Source: Dugong dugon
Taxonomy: Eukaryota > Chordata > Mammalia > Sirenia > Dugongidae
Assembly (NCBI GenBank): GCA_030035585.1
Contig: CM057469.1
Span: forward strand, 17,044,501-17,108,500
Direction of reading: 5' to 3'
Length of the DNA stretch: 64,000 nucleotides
Positions 12,114-23,470 of this stretch are shown one piece after another (position 1 is the first letter of the stretch; the number at the start of each line of letters is the position of its first letter). The translations under genes and the position numbers were made by a program. Below the pieces are notes generated by a model. The model saw only the letters and a program-made list of their open reading frames with translations, searched no databases and was not told the origin of the DNA.

Positions 12114-15100
12114 CTATTGTGAACAATGCTGCCACGGTGTGCATATGTCTATTCGAGTGATGACTCTTATTTCTCTAGGATGTATTCCTAGGAGTGGGAT
12201 TGCTGGATCGAATGGTATGTCTATTTCTAGCTTTCTGAGGAAACACCATATCATTTTCCAAAATGGTTGTATCATTTTGCATTCCCACCAGCAGTGCATA
12301 AGAGTTCCCATCTCCCCACAGCCCCTCCAACATTTGTTATTTCCAGTATTTTTGATTCGTCCCAGTAATGCCGGGGTGAGATGGTATCTCATTGTGGTTT
12401 TAATTTGCATTTCTCTAATGGCTAGTGATCGCGAGCATTTCCTCATGTGTCTGTTGGCCATTTGAATGTCTTCCTTGGTGAAGTGTCTGTTCATTTCCTT
12501 TGCCCATTTTTTGATAGGATTGTTTATCTTTTTGTTGTAGAGGTGTTGGATTTTCTTGTAGATTATGGAGATTAGACCTTTGTCTGACTTGTACTGTCCA
12601 AAAATTTTTTTCCAGTCTGTAGGTTCTCTTTTGACTCTTTTAGTGAAGTCTTTTGAAGAGCATAGATGTTCGATTTTTAGACGATCCCAGTTATCTAGTT
12701 TATCTGTTGCGTTTTTTGTGTTGATGTTTATGGTTTGTATCCTGTTAATGCCATGTATTAAGGCCTGAAGTGTTGGTCCTATTTTTTCTTCTATGAATTT
12801 TATAGTTTGAGGCTTTATATTCAGGTGTTTGATCCATTTTGAAGTAGTTTTTGTATATGGTGTGAGGTATGGGTCCTGTTTCATTTTTCTACAAATGGAT
12901 ATGCAGTTTTGCCAGCACCATTTGTTGAAAAGACTGTCTTTTCCCCATCTGATGGATTTTGGGCCCTTGTCGAAGATCGGGTGACCGTAGGTAGATGGAT
13001 TTACATCTGGGTTCTGAATTCGGTTCCATTGGTCAATGTCTCTGTTGTTGTACCAGTACCAGGCTGTTTTGAGTACTGTAGCTGTATAGTAGGTTCTCAA
13101 GTCAGGTAGTGTGAGTCCTCCAACTTTCTTCTTCTTCTTCAGTAGTGCTTTACTTATTCGGGGTTTCTTCCCTTTCCATATAAAGTTAATAATTAGTTTT
13201 TCCATCTCTTTAAAGAATGTTGTTGGTATTTGTATCGGGATTGCATTGTATTTGTAAATTGCTTTAGGTAGAATTGCCATTTTCACAATGTTGAGTCTGC
13301 CTATCCATGAGCATGGTATGTTTTTCCATTTATGTAGATCCCTTTGGGTTTCATGCAATAGTGTTTTGTAGTTTTCTTTGTATAGGTCTTTTACATTCCT
13401 GGTCAGATTTATTCCTAAGTATTTTATCTTTTTAGGGGCTATTGAAAATGGTATTGATTTCCTGATCTCCTTTTCATCGTTCTCTTTACTGGTGTATAGG
13501 AATCCAACTGATTTTTGAATGTTTATCTTGTATCCTGCTACTCTGCTGAATCTTTCTATTACTTCCAGTAGATTTCTCATGGAGTCTTTAGGGTTTTCTA
13601 TGTATAGTATCATATCATCAGCAAATAGGGACAGTTTCACTTCTTCATTACCAATTTGGATGCCCTTTATTTCTTTCTCTTGCCTTATTGCTCTAGCTAG
13701 AACTTCCAGCACGATGTTAAATAGGAGTGGTGATAAAGGGCATCCTTGTCTTGTTCCTGTTTTCAAGGGGAATGTTTTCAGCCTCTCTCCATTAAGACTG
13801 ATGTTGGCTGTTGGTTTTGGATAGATGCCCTTTATTATGTTGAGAAATTTCCCTTCTATACCTATTTTATTGAGAGCTTTTATCAGGAATGGGTGTTGGA
13901 CTTTGTCAAATGCCTTTCTGCGTCAATTGAGATGATCATGTGATTTTTTTCTTTCCTTTTATTTGTGTGGTGGATTACGTTGATGGATTTTCTAATGTTA
14001 AACCATCCTTGCATACCTGGTATGAATCCTACTTGGTCGTGGTGTATTATTTTTTTGATATGATACTGAATTCTATTGGCTAGAATTTTGTTCAGAATTT
14101 TTGCATCTATATTCATGAGAGATATTGGTCTGTAATTTTCTTTTTTTGTGATGTCTTTGCCTGGTTTTGGTATCAGCGTTATGCTGGCTTCATAGAATGA
14201 ATTTGGAAGTGTTGCTTCCTCTTCTATGCTCTGAAATAGCTTGAGTAGAACTGGTACAAGCTCTTCTGTAAATGTTTTGTAGAATTCTCCAGTGAAGCCA
14301 CCTGGTCCAGGGCTTTTTTTGGTTGGGAGTTTTTTGATTACCTTTTCAATCTCTTCTCCTGTTATGGGTCTGTTCAGATTTTCAATATCATTTTGTTGTA
14401 GTTTGGGTAGGCCGTATGTTTCTAGAAATTTATCCATTTCCTCTAGGTTTTCAAATTTGTTGGAATATAGTTTTTCATAATATTCTGTTATAATCCTTTT
14501 TATTTCGGTTGGGTCTGTTGTAATGTCCCCCATTTCATTTCTTATTTGGGTTATTTGTGCCCTCTGCTGTTTTTCTTTTGTCATTCTGGCCAGTGGTTTG
14601 TCGATTTTGTTGATTCTTTCAAAGAACCAACTTTTGGTTTTGTTGATTCTTTCTGTTGTTTTTCTGTTCTCTATTTCATTTATTTCTGCTCTGATCTTTA
14701 CTATCTCCTTTCTTCTGGTGGTTGTAGAGTTTTTTGCTATTCTCTATTTGTTTGAGTTCTGTAGTTAATGTTTTGATTTTGTCCCTTTCTTCTTTTTTGA
14801 TATGTGCATCTATTGCTATAAATTGTCCTCTGAGGACTGCCTTTGCTGTGTCCCAAAGGTTTTGGTATGATGTGTTTTCATTTTCATTTGATTCTAGGAA
14901 TTTTTTAATTCCATCTCTGATTTCTTCTATTACCCATTGACGTGTAAGCAAATTATTATTCAGTTTCCATGTGTTTGATTTTTTTTTCCTTGCTCTTTCT
15001 AGTGTTAATTTCTACCTTGATGGCATTGTGGTCAGAGAAGATACATTGAATTATCTCAGCATTTTGGATCTTGTTGAGAATTGCTCTGTGGCCTAAGATG

Positions 15101-15715
15101 TGGTCTATTCTGGAGAACGTTCCATGTGCATTGGAAAAGAATGTGTACTTTGCAGCGGTTGGATGGATTGTTCTATATATGTCTATGAGGTCCAGTTGGC
15201 TGATTGTGTCCTTTAGGTCTTCTGTATCTTTGCCGAGTTTATTTTTAGTTGTTCTGTCCTTTACTGAGAGTGGTGTGTTGAAGTCTCCTACTATTATTGT
15301 GGAACTGTCAATTTCTCTTTTCAGTGCTGTTAGTTTTTTTTATGTATTTTGGAGCCCTGTCATTGGGTGCAAAGATATTTATTATGGTTATGTCTTCATG
15401 ATGGATCATCCCCTTAATCATTATATAGTGTCCTTCTTTGTCTTTTATGGTAGATTTTGTTTTAAAGTCTATTTTATCTGAGATTAGAATTGCCACTCCT
15501 GCTCTTTTTTGATAGTTGTTAGCTTGATATAGTTTTTTCCAACCTTTGATTTTTAATAAATTCACATCTTTGTTTCTAAGGTGTGTCTCTTGTAGACAGC
15601 AAATTGATGGATCCTGTTTTCTTATCCATTCTGCCACTCTCCGTCTCTTTATGGGTGCATTGAGTCCATTTACGTTCAGTGTAATTATTGATAGATGGAA
15701 ATTTGTTGCTGTCAT
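12114..15715 (-). pseudogene. L1 copy 1 ORF2 (endonuclease/reverse transcriptase), broken
   Basis: It starts with the endonuclease motif region (SIITLNVNGLNAPIKRRRVA) and reads through ICCLQETHLRNKD. The reverse transcriptase begins near 14584 ([20 protein letters not shown], then [12 protein letters not shown]). The catalytic FADD is at 13614-13625, after [16 protein letters not shown]. The C-terminal Cys-rich segment ([16 protein letters not shown]) lies near 12300. The frame breaks at about 15308, 14950, 14676-14584 and 13883-13766, so no full protein is possible. The longest open piece has 550 codons (13766-12114). Confidence 0.9.
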
Positions 15716-16135
15716 TTTGTAGTGCTTTTGTGGTGCTGAAGTTTTCTTTGTTCTTCTTACTCTCTTGTGCTGAGTTACTTTTGTTTGTGGATTTTGTGTT
15801 CATTTCTTTTGTTTTTGTAGGTTTTGTTTTTGTTGAGACTTTATGTTTTTCGTCTTTATTTTTATGAGTTGGTTTGTTAATTTTCTTTGTGGTTACCATG
15901 AATTTTACCCTTATCTTTCTAAGTTTGAAGCAGTCTAACATTACTTGGTATCGCCTTGCCTTCCTCTCCATTAGAAGGTTCTATACCTATGCCGTTTATT
16001 CCCTCTTTTATTGTTTTAATGTTGTTGTCATTTATTGATTAGCTGCTCTGATTCCCTGTTGTATTTCTTTTGTTTTTGGATAGTCCTCGAGAGTTCATTT
16101 CCTAGATTGGTATCTGGTTCGTACGATTCTGTGTC

Positions 16136-17175
16136 CTAGGTTCTGCCTGTGAGCTGAAGCTGTTTGTCCTCAGATCGAAGAACTCCCTTTAATAATTCTT
16201 GTAAGTTTGGTTTGACTTTTACATATTCCCTTAATTTCTGTTTATTTGGAAATGATCTAATTTCACCATCAAATTTGAATGAGAGTTTTGCAGGAGATAT
16301 TCTTGGCTGACAATTTTTTTCTTTCAAGATTTTATATATGTCATCCCATTGCCTTCTTGCCTGCATGGTTTCTGCTGAATAATCTGAGCTTAGTCTTACT
16401 GTTTCTTCTCTGTATGTGACTTCTTGTTTTTCACGAGCTGCTCTCAGGATTCTTTGTCTCTGGTTTTGGCGAGTGTGGATATGATATGCCTTGGTGATTT
16501 TTTTGGGGGTGTCTTCTGTATGGGGTTCATTAAGCTTCTTGGATGGCCAGCTTTTCATCTTTCATGATATTGGGGAAGTTTTCTGTCAGCAGTTCCTCAG
16601 TGATCCTCTCTGTTTTCTGTTTTCTCCCCCTGTTCTGGAATGCCAATCACTCGTAAATTTTTGCTTTTAATTGTGTCCCACATAACTCTCAGGGTCTCTT
16701 CATTTTTCTTTGTTCTTTTTTCTGAGTTTTCCTGAAATGGAGTTGTATCCAAGTGTTTGTCTTCAGTTCCACTGATCCTGTCTTCCACGGTTTCAAATCT
16801 GCTTCTCAGCCCTTCTATGACATCATCCATTTCTGAAATCTTGTTGTTTATCTTTTGGATTTCTAATTGTTGTTTTTGTATAATTTCGAGTTGTGAATTT
16901 ATTTTGGCATTTTGTTCCTGCATCATCTTCCTGAATTCTTCCAATTTTTTGTCTGTATTTTCCATAAATTTGTCTATTTTTTCCTCATGTTTGTCAGCTT
17001 TTTGCCTCAGTTCTTGGAAAATTCCGAGTATTAGTGATTTGAGTTCCCTATCAGGTACTTCTAGTGCATTTTCTTCCACAGGAGAGTTATCTGGTGTTTT
17101 AATTTGGACGCCTATTGGAGCCATCTTGTCTTGTTTTTGTAAATGTTTTGATATCGTTTGCTGTTTTGGGGGCAT
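16136..17175 (-). pseudogene. L1 copy 1 ORF1 (RNA-binding protein), frameshifted
   Basis: It starts MPPKQQTISKHLQKQDKMAP. A long Glu/Lys/Gln-rich coiled coil follows (EIIQKQQLEIQKINNKISEM), as in L1 ORF1p, which forms trimers that coat L1 RNA. The central RNA-recognition fold shows RVIGIPEQGE. The frame is lost at about 16597 (a stop follows ENREDH); family-like sequence (LLTENFPNIMKDEKLAIQEA) continues in another frame and shifts again near 16558. The C-terminal domain then reads to 16136 (SSDYSAETMQARRQWDDIYK, then a basic end). Confidence 0.85.
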
Positions 17176-17859
17176 TCAGTAGATATTTCTCTCGTTTATT
17201 GATTGTAGATTTTTTTTTTTGTTTCGTCCTTGTGGTACAGCTGGGCAGATCTAACTGAAGAGGAGCCACTGGGACGTGTTGTTAGTGGCACTCACCGCAG
17301 CCACCAGGACGGTCGGTAGTCAGTGCTGGGCAGGTTCCAATAGGGCGTGCCTGCACAGCTTGGTGGTGTGATGTCAAATGCACGGTGCAGGTAGGTAGGG
17401 TGCAGCAGGAAGATGGTTATGTGTGAAGCTAAGCTGGATATGGGAGAAAGGAGAGAGGAGCAGGAGCAAAAAGCATACAAACATAAAAGAATGCTAGGGG
17501 AGCTTGTCATTGGAATGTACAGATGAGAGACTATGGGATGGAGGAAACCAGAAGGGGGAAGAGAAAGAAAACGAAAGAATGAACAAATAAAAATCAGAAA
17601 AGTTAAAGAACTGCAAAGTTCCCAGGGATCCCACTGATGCAGCTATGAGGTCTGGGGGAGTCGGTCTCAGTTTTCACAGCACAGCCTGGCAGAAGGTACA
17701 GAGGCATACATCGCCTGGTATTCAGGGATCAGAAAGAGAAGGAAGAGATAGAGAGACGAGAAATTAAGCAATGAAGAAAGACAAAAGGGAAAAAGAGGGA
17801 AAAGAAGACAAAACTAATCAAAAAAGAAGAAAAATAAAATTAAAAAAGAAAAAAAAAAA

Positions 17860-18600
17860 AAGCAACACCAGCAGTCAGTGCCAACAAATGGGACCCAGAG
17901 AGCCCCCACTCAGGGGTGCGAATTCCAAGCAGCCGGCAGTCTCGGGGTTAAGAGACCGTGGCCACGGGAAGCAGAGGGGCCAACGAACAAAGGCCCCGGG
18001 ATCTCATCAGCGTGGCAGCCCAGACCTGGAATCCACCACACGCCCGAACGCAGCCCCACAGCCCCACCGGAGAGAGCAAAGACGGCACTCGGAACCAGGC
18101 ACCTGAGCAAAAGGAGGGGGAGGCAGCGAGAGGCAAGCGAGAAACCAGAAGAAACAGAAAATGCCACACCAACAGCCAACTAATGGGACCCAGAGAGCCC
18201 CCACTCAGGGGCGCGAATTCCAAGCAGCCGGCAGTCTCGGGGTTAAGAGACCGTGGCCACGGGAAGCAGAGGGGCCAATGAACAAAGGCCCCGGGATCTC
18301 ACCAGCGTGGCAGCCCAGACCTGGAAGCAGCCACACGCCCGAACGCAGCCCCACAGCCCCGCAGGAGAGAGCAAGGACGGCGCTCAGAACCAGGCACCCA
18401 GGCAAAAGGAGGGGGACGTGGCAGAAAAAGCTTCACCAGCAGCCAGCAAACGGCTCTCAGAAAGCCGCCAGCCCGGGCACGCAGAATCCAAGCACCGGCG
18501 CCCCCCAGTCCAGGGACCCTGGCCACGGAAAGCAGGGGAGCCCCAGCCGAGGCGGAGAGGGGTGGGGGGTGGGAAAGCGCGCACCGCAGTTTACCGGTCG
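17860..18600 (-). repeat. GC-rich tandem monomers in L1 copy 1 5' UTR
   Basis: A block starting at the 'gggacccagagagccccc' phrase recurs with a period of about 295 bases (17890 and 18185) and again, diverged, about 265 bases on. The units are CpG-rich and nearly identical over the first 250 bases ('aagcagccggcagtctcggg', 'aagaccgtggccacg' type phrases in each). Tandem promoter monomers at the 5' end are a known L1 pattern in some mammals (mouse). Here they would be the L1 promoter, reading toward lower coordinates. Confidence 0.85.
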
Positions 18601-18880
18601 TTCTGTCTCCCACTGGACACTCTGCGAGGCTGCTCTCCCGTTCGCTGGTCTCCGATAGGAATCCAAGATGGTGGATCCGCGCTGCGTTAGCTGGTAAGGA
18701 ATCTCTGCATGAGTCTCTCCTCGCTCTCCGTTCTCATTTAGTATTCTCACTCCGTTTGGTGTTTGGCTGAGTTCTTTATCTCTTCATTTGGTGTTCTAGG
18801 GTTTCAGGATTGTTGATTCTCTGTTAGGCTTAGTTTTTCGGATCTTTGCTGTGGAGGGAAGGCGTGGTTCTTCTGCCTAG

Positions 18881-18894
18881 AGCGCCATCTTGCC
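18881..18894 (-). promoter_or_regulatory. YY1-type site at the 5' end of L1 copy 1
   Basis: AGCGCCATCTTGCC on the + strand is GGCAAGATGGCGCT in L1 orientation, about 10 bases from the element's first base. Human L1 has a YY1 site (core AAGATGGC) at the same place, where it sets the transcription start. Confidence 0.7.
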
Positions 18895-18924
18895 CCGCCT
18901 CCCCTAGATGAACCTTGAAAACAT

Positions 18925-19130
18925 CTGTGTTGTTGGTTGCTGTCAAATCAGTTTCAACTCATGGTGACCGCCAAGTGTGCAGAGTAAAACTGCCCCATAG
19001 GGTTTTTAAGACTGTGACCTTTCAGAAGCAGATCGTTAGGACTTACTTCAGAGGCACCTGTGGGTGGTTCGAAATACCAACCTTTTGGTTAGCAGTCTAG
19101 CGCTTAATCATCTGCGCCACCCAAGGACTT
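18925..19130 (-). mobile_element. AfroSINE, antisense
   Basis: The complete head-to-tail AfroSINE in antisense ('ccaaccttttggttagcagt' near its head). It is flanked by CTTGAAAACAT (18914-18924) and CTTGAAAATAT (19131-19141). It landed in the older L1 right beside the later full-length L1. Confidence 0.85.
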
Positions 19131-19441
19131 CTTGAAAATATGCTGAATGAAGTCAGTCAGTCATGTATGATCTCATTTATATGAAATATAAGCAAACATA
19201 TAGAAACCAAGGATTATTAGTGGTTACCAGGGATGGGAGCGAGGGAGAAAGGGAGCTTTTGCTTAGAGCGTATTGAGTTTATGTTAATGGGGATGGCATA
19301 ATTTGGAAAAGGACAACAAGAGTGGTTGCACAGCTTGAGGAGTCTAATTAATACCACTGACTTATACATGTAGAAATTGTTGAATTGGCGTGTTTTGTTG
19401 TGTATATTTTCATCACAATTTAAAAAAAAACTAAAAAACTG
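19131..19441 (+). repeat. older L1, sense, continuation
   Basis: 'tatgctgaatgaagtcagtc' and 'gatctcatttatatgaaata' continue the L1 whose first part ends at 9916. It runs into the 3' UTR ('gttgtgtatattttcatcac') and an A-rich tail. Confidence 0.75.
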
Positions 19442-19449
19442 AGAACTGG

Positions 19450-19580
19450 TTGAGAAGTTACAGGTTTGACATGTTGTGGGGTTGTTAACCCATGTCATAA
19501 AACAATATGTGTACTACTGTTTCATGAGAAACTATTTGTTCTGTAAGCCTTCAGCTGAAGAACAATAAAAAAAAAAAAAA
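19450..19580 (+). mobile_element. short L1 3' tail insertion
   Basis: About 130 bases are the reverse complement of the last bases of L1 copy 1's 3' UTR ('aactatttgttctgtaagcc') and end in a poly(A) tract. It is flanked by AGAACTGG at 19442-19449 and 19581-19588. This is a 5'-truncated L1 insertion. Confidence 0.8.
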
Positions 19581-19720
19581 AGAACTGGAGGCCAAGAGCC
19601 TTCCTGTCACATTGCTTGCCAAGATCCACAGGTTGAGATGAGCAACTACTGACTTAAAAAACCAGGGAGTGTCTTTTTCCTCCACTTATGAAGTTTTGTT
19701 TTTTTTTTTTAATTACATTA

Positions 19721-19929
19721 TGTTGATATTATTTTTAGGTGCCGTCGAGTTGATTTTGACTCATAGCAACCCCATGTGACGGAGTAGAACTGCCACATAG
19801 GATTTTCTAGTCTGTAATCTTTATGGGAGCAGATCACCGGGTCTTTCTCCTGTGGAGCCGTTGGGTGGGTTAGAACCACCAACCTTTCAGTTAGATCCAA
19901 GTGCTTAACTGTTGGGCTACTGGGACTCC
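19721..19929 (-). mobile_element. AfroSINE, antisense
   Basis: Antisense copy starting 'ggtgccgtcgagttgatttt' and ending 'gggctactgggactcc'. It is flanked by TTAATTACATTA (19709-19720) and TTAATTACATAA (19930-19941), one mismatch in 12. Confidence 0.85.
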
Positions 19930-20087
19930 TTAATTACATAATAGTAATTTTCTGCTCAGTAGACATTTGATGAACAATTGAATGGATGGCTGAATGAACA
20001 AACGAACATACACATTTATTCATGGATGGAAATTATCGCAGAACAAGTGACTGCCTGTCATTTTCATTCTGATAATTCTTTCTACAG

Positions 20088-20206
20088 GTTCCACCAACAG
20101 TGGAGACAGGAAGGCAGACCCGAGTGTCCTCGCTGTATTCCAGGATTACATCAAACTGATGCCCCTCACTGCAGAAGCAAATCAAATGAGTGAAGAGCTG
20201 ACGAAG
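20088..20206 (+). pseudogene. KIF28: KIF28 exon: post-FHA segment
   Basis: It encodes a 39-residue open segment containing DPSVLAVFQDYIKLMPLTAE and ending MSEELTK, between a TTTCTACAG acceptor and a GTAATT donor. It starts two bases into a codon and ends in phase 0, matching the next exon. No damage is visible. The 15 kb between this exon and 4989 are filled largely with repeats, and an exon finishing the FHA fold is expected there but was not found. Confidence 0.85.
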
Positions 20207-20212
20207 GTAATT

Positions 20213-20660
20213 GTTTTAGTTTCCTAGGGTGGCTGTAACAAAATACCAGGAAGTGTGTCTCTTTAAAGAACAGAAATTTATTGCCTCACAGTTCTGGAGG
20301 CTGGGAGTCAGAAATCAGGGTATCAACTGTGCTGATTCCTTCTGAGGCTGTGAGGGACAATCTGTTCCATGCTTCTCTCCTAGCTTTTGGTAGCTCCAGG
20401 CATTCCATGGCCTGCAGCTATAGCCTCCTTCCTCTGCCTCACATGGCCTCCTTCCTCTGTCTCCCTGTCTCTGTGTATCTTCTCCTTTTTGATAAGGATG
20501 TCAGTCTTTTAGGATTAGGACCCACTCTACTCCAGTATGACCTCATGTTAACCTAACTGATAACATCTTCAAAGACCCTATTTCCAAATGGTCACAGTTA
20601 CAGGTACAGGGGTTAGGATTTCAAGATATAGTTTAGGGGGACACAGTTCAATCCATAACA
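20213..20660 (+). repeat. ancient LTR/DNA-type interspersed repeat
   Basis: 'ttttagtttcctagggtggc' to 'cagttcaatccataacaa' is a widespread mammalian repeat that I recognise but cannot name with confidence. It begins only 7 bases after the KIF28 donor at 20206. A related copy lies at 27330-27690. Confidence 0.55.
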
Positions 20661-21165
20661 ATTTTTTTACCTTTAAAAAAATTGTTTTATTGTGGTAAAA
20701 ATATACATAACAAAACTTTTGTCAATTCAACAATTCATACACATACAATTCAGTAGCAAATATTAGGTGCATCATGTTGCACAAGCTATCACTGTCATCC
20801 GTTTCCAAATTATTCCACCACCATTAACAGAAACTCAGTGGCCCCTAAGCGATGACTCTCCCTTCTCCCCTCCTTCCTACCCCTGGAAATTATTAATAAA
20901 CTTTGATCTCTATACATTTGTGTATTTTATATAAGTGGGATCATACAATATTTGTCCTTTTGTGACTGATCGATTTCACTCAATGTAATGTTTTCAAAGT
21001 TCATCCATGTGTAGCATGTATCAGGACTTCATTTCTCATTATGGCTGAGGAATATCCCATTGCGTGTATGCACCACATTTTGTTTATCTGTTCATCTGCT
21101 GATGGACATTTAGGTTGTTTCTACCTTCTGGCTACTGAAAACAGTGCTGCAATGAACCTCCATAG
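20661..21165 (-). repeat. old L1, antisense (ORF2 end and 3' UTR)
   Basis: A T-rich start leads into 'catacaatatttgtcctttt', 'gtgactgatcgatttcactc' and 'catctgctgatggacattta', the antisense of an L1 ORF2 C-terminus. No open frame survives. Confidence 0.75.
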
Positions 21166-21781
21166 CAGTTATTTATCCAGAACCAGAAAACTCCATAATG
21201 TCAGGTCCAGAAAGGAATTTGGAGAACAGGTTCAATACCCTCGTCACTCCTACTACCCCAGACTGACTCAGGTATGGATGAAGAGGCCCAGAGAGGCGAG
21301 GGGATTGGCCCAAGCTCATGTAGGGGGCTAACCACAGGGCCTAGGCCTTTCCAGTTCCAGCCCCAAGCACCTTTCCTTCCAGCCTTGGTCTACTAGGACC
21401 AACACTTGCTTGCCATAGCTACCCCATTCTAGATTGTTCTTCAAAACTGCCTGTCTGGGTCCGGGCACCTCGATGGCTCCTATGCCAGGACCTGGGCTGG
21501 AGTTAGCTCCCTGGTGACACAGAGTAAGAATCAGCCAGAAACTTTTAAGAGGCATAATCACTTTGGTAAGCATTGCAAGTGTTAGTTCCAGGATATTGTT
21601 GAGAAATTTTCGTGTTCTATCATTTCTCTTGGTGGGAATTCCAAGGAGCAAGAGTGGGACTATCTTCTTTTAGAAAGTCTGAGTCATTGCTGAGTGTGGG
21701 TGAAAATGAAAAGGAAATTGCAAAGATGGTATGACCTGATAAATGTAGGATTTTTTTAGTGGGAAATGTTTCCTTTACCAG
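21166..21781. other. KIF28 intron, no recognised feature
   Basis: Non-repetitive-looking intron immediately upstream of the exon at 21782. Confidence 0.4.
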
Positions 21782-21889
21782 GGAGTTAAAATGGAATTGA
21801 AAGTGAAGAATTTGGTGTCGTCAGATTCCAGGGGCTATGACCTACAGAAGGAGGTCATGGTGAAGGTGACCAGCCAGAGGACTCATGAG
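21782..21889 (+). pseudogene. KIF28: KIF28 exon: kinesin-3 body
   Basis: It encodes GVKMELKVKNLVSSDSRGY and then a segment ending KVTSQRTHE: 36 codons, phase 0 at both ends. The acceptor is TTTACCAG and the donor GTGAGG. It is part of the region between the FHA domain and the tail that is shared among kinesin-3 members. The exon itself has no lesion. Confidence 0.85.
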
Positions 21890-22109
21890 GTGAGGCTGTG
21901 CCTGTGGGCAGAGTGAGCTGCCACGGGGGCTTCCTGAGGCACTTTCCTAGGGAGCTACGGCCTGTGGAGACCCAGTGAAGGGGCAGAAAGTGTTCCAAGT
22001 GTGAGCTGGGGTTCTGGGGGACAGGATCTAGGGAGAAGAGTACCCTCCTCCATGTTCCTCTCTTAGGATCTGTCCTAACCACCAATATTGAGCATTTTCT
22101 GTTCACTGC

Positions 22110-22312
22110 CAGAAAACCAGTTGCCATTGAGTCGATTCTGACTCATGGCAACTCCATGTGTGTCGGAGTAGAATTGCACTCCATAGAGTTTTCCATGGCT
22201 GATTTTTCAGAAGTAGATAGCCAGGCCCTTATTACAAAGTGTTTCTGGGTGTATTTGAACCTCTAACCTTTCGGTTAGCAGCCAAGTGCACTAACAATTT
22301 GGACTATCAGAA
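22110..22312 (-). mobile_element. AfroSINE, antisense
   Basis: 'ccagttgccattgagtcgat' to 'cggttagcagccaagtgcac', with a diverged middle. It starts about 220 bases after the KIF28 donor at 21889. Target duplications are not clear. Confidence 0.8.
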
Positions 22313-22430
22313 GGGAGCCTTAAAGTTTATTTAAGTGGTAATGGGATGTGTGTGAGTGTGTGTGTGCATACATGCAAGTGAGAGACAGAGAGGCCATTCC
22401 GGAGCAGTGAGAAAACCCACACTCCACGCT

Positions 22431-23033
22431 CTTTTTTTTTTAAATTGTGCTTTAGGTGAAAGTTTACAGCTCAAGTTAGTTTCTCATACAAAAATTTATA
22501 CATACATTGTACTGTGACCCTAGCTGCTACTCCTATAATGTGACCATACATTCCTCCTTACAGCCCCGGATTCCTGTGTCCATTCAACAAGCTCCTATCT
22601 CTTTCTTCTCAGGACAGGAGCTGCCCATTTAGTCTTGTGTATCTACTTGAACTAAGAAGCACACTTTTCATGAGTATCATTTTATGTCTCATAGTCCAGT
22701 CTATTCTTTGTCTGACGAGTTGGCTTCAGGAATGGTTTTAGTTCTGGATTAACAGAGAGTCTGGAGGCCATATCTTCTGGGGTTCCTCCAGTCTCAGTCA
22801 GACCATTAAGTCTGGTCTTTTTACTAGAATTTGAGTTCTGCACCCCACCTTTCTCCTGCTGCATCCAGGACTCTCTGTTGTGTTCCTTGTCAGGGCGGTC
22901 ATTGGTGGTAGCTGGGCACCATCTAGTTCTTCTGGTCTCAAGCTGATGGAGTCTCAGTTTATGTGGCCCCTTATGTCTCTTGGGCTAATATTTTCCTTGT
23001 GTCTTTGGCGTTCTTCATTCTCCTTTGCTCCAG
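22431..23033 (-). mobile_element. 5'-truncated L1, 3' UTR only, antisense
   Basis: A T-tract is followed by 'attgtgctttaggtgaaagt' and then the same 3' UTR as the L1 tail at 41481-42069 (reverse strand), ending within 'cttcattctcctttgctcc'. No open frame. Confidence 0.8.
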
Positions 23034-23470
23034 GTCACACTGTATACTCTTATTAAGACTCCAAAAAAGGTCATTTCACAAACTCTGCTGGCTGATCCAT
23101 TTCCGGGTTTGATGTTGCTTACTGTCAGGAAGTTCCTTTTTAGGAACATAAGACCCTGTTTCCTCCCCTACTGCGAACTAGAAAGAGCTGGCCTACCCTT
23201 TAGTGTCTCTGATAGGTGTTATGCCTTTGGAGGTGCCCTCAGATTCCACCTCCAGCTGAGCGCTCAGTCCTTAGTCTGCCTTCAGAGGATGTGCCTCTCG
23301 TTCTCAGGTGAACTTTGCGTAGAATGTTCACACACTCATCGTGCACACAGCCCCTCCTCAGCAGGGGAGCTGGAGCTCACAGGCATGATCTACTGAGTAA
23401 CCAACTGTGGCGTCTCTGGGTTTAACTTTTCTGCCCATTGCCCTAAAGTTTCCAAAATGTTCTGGGACAA
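23034..23470. other. KIF28 intron, no recognised feature
   Basis: Intron sequence with no recognised repeat or exon. The longer + strand reading at 23025-23396 has no splice sites or family resemblance to support it. Confidence 0.35.

Larger units (their letters stand above)
9918..18904 (-). mobile_element. full-length L1 (copy 1), antisense
   Basis: About 9.0 kb with exact 12-bp duplications TAGATGAACCTT at 9906-9917 and 18905-18916. In its own orientation it has a GC-rich 5' UTR (18904-17176), ORF1 (17175-16136), ORF2 (15715-12114), a long 3' UTR with internally duplicated blocks, and a poly(A) tail (T-run from 9916). Both ORFs carry frame breaks, so this copy is not expected to move, but the intact ends and clean duplication mark it as recent. 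It inserted into an older L1 in the KIF28 intron. Confidence 0.95.

Noticed and set aside
16757..17182. Ser/Ile/Phe-rich 141-codon frame on the + strand
   Set aside because: It is the antisense of the L1 ORF1 coiled coil, not a gene.
17878..18690. Several long GC-rich open frames on both strands
   Set aside because: They fall in the tandem CpG-rich monomers of an L1 5' UTR. The high GC content and repetition explain the open frames, and no domain is recognisable.
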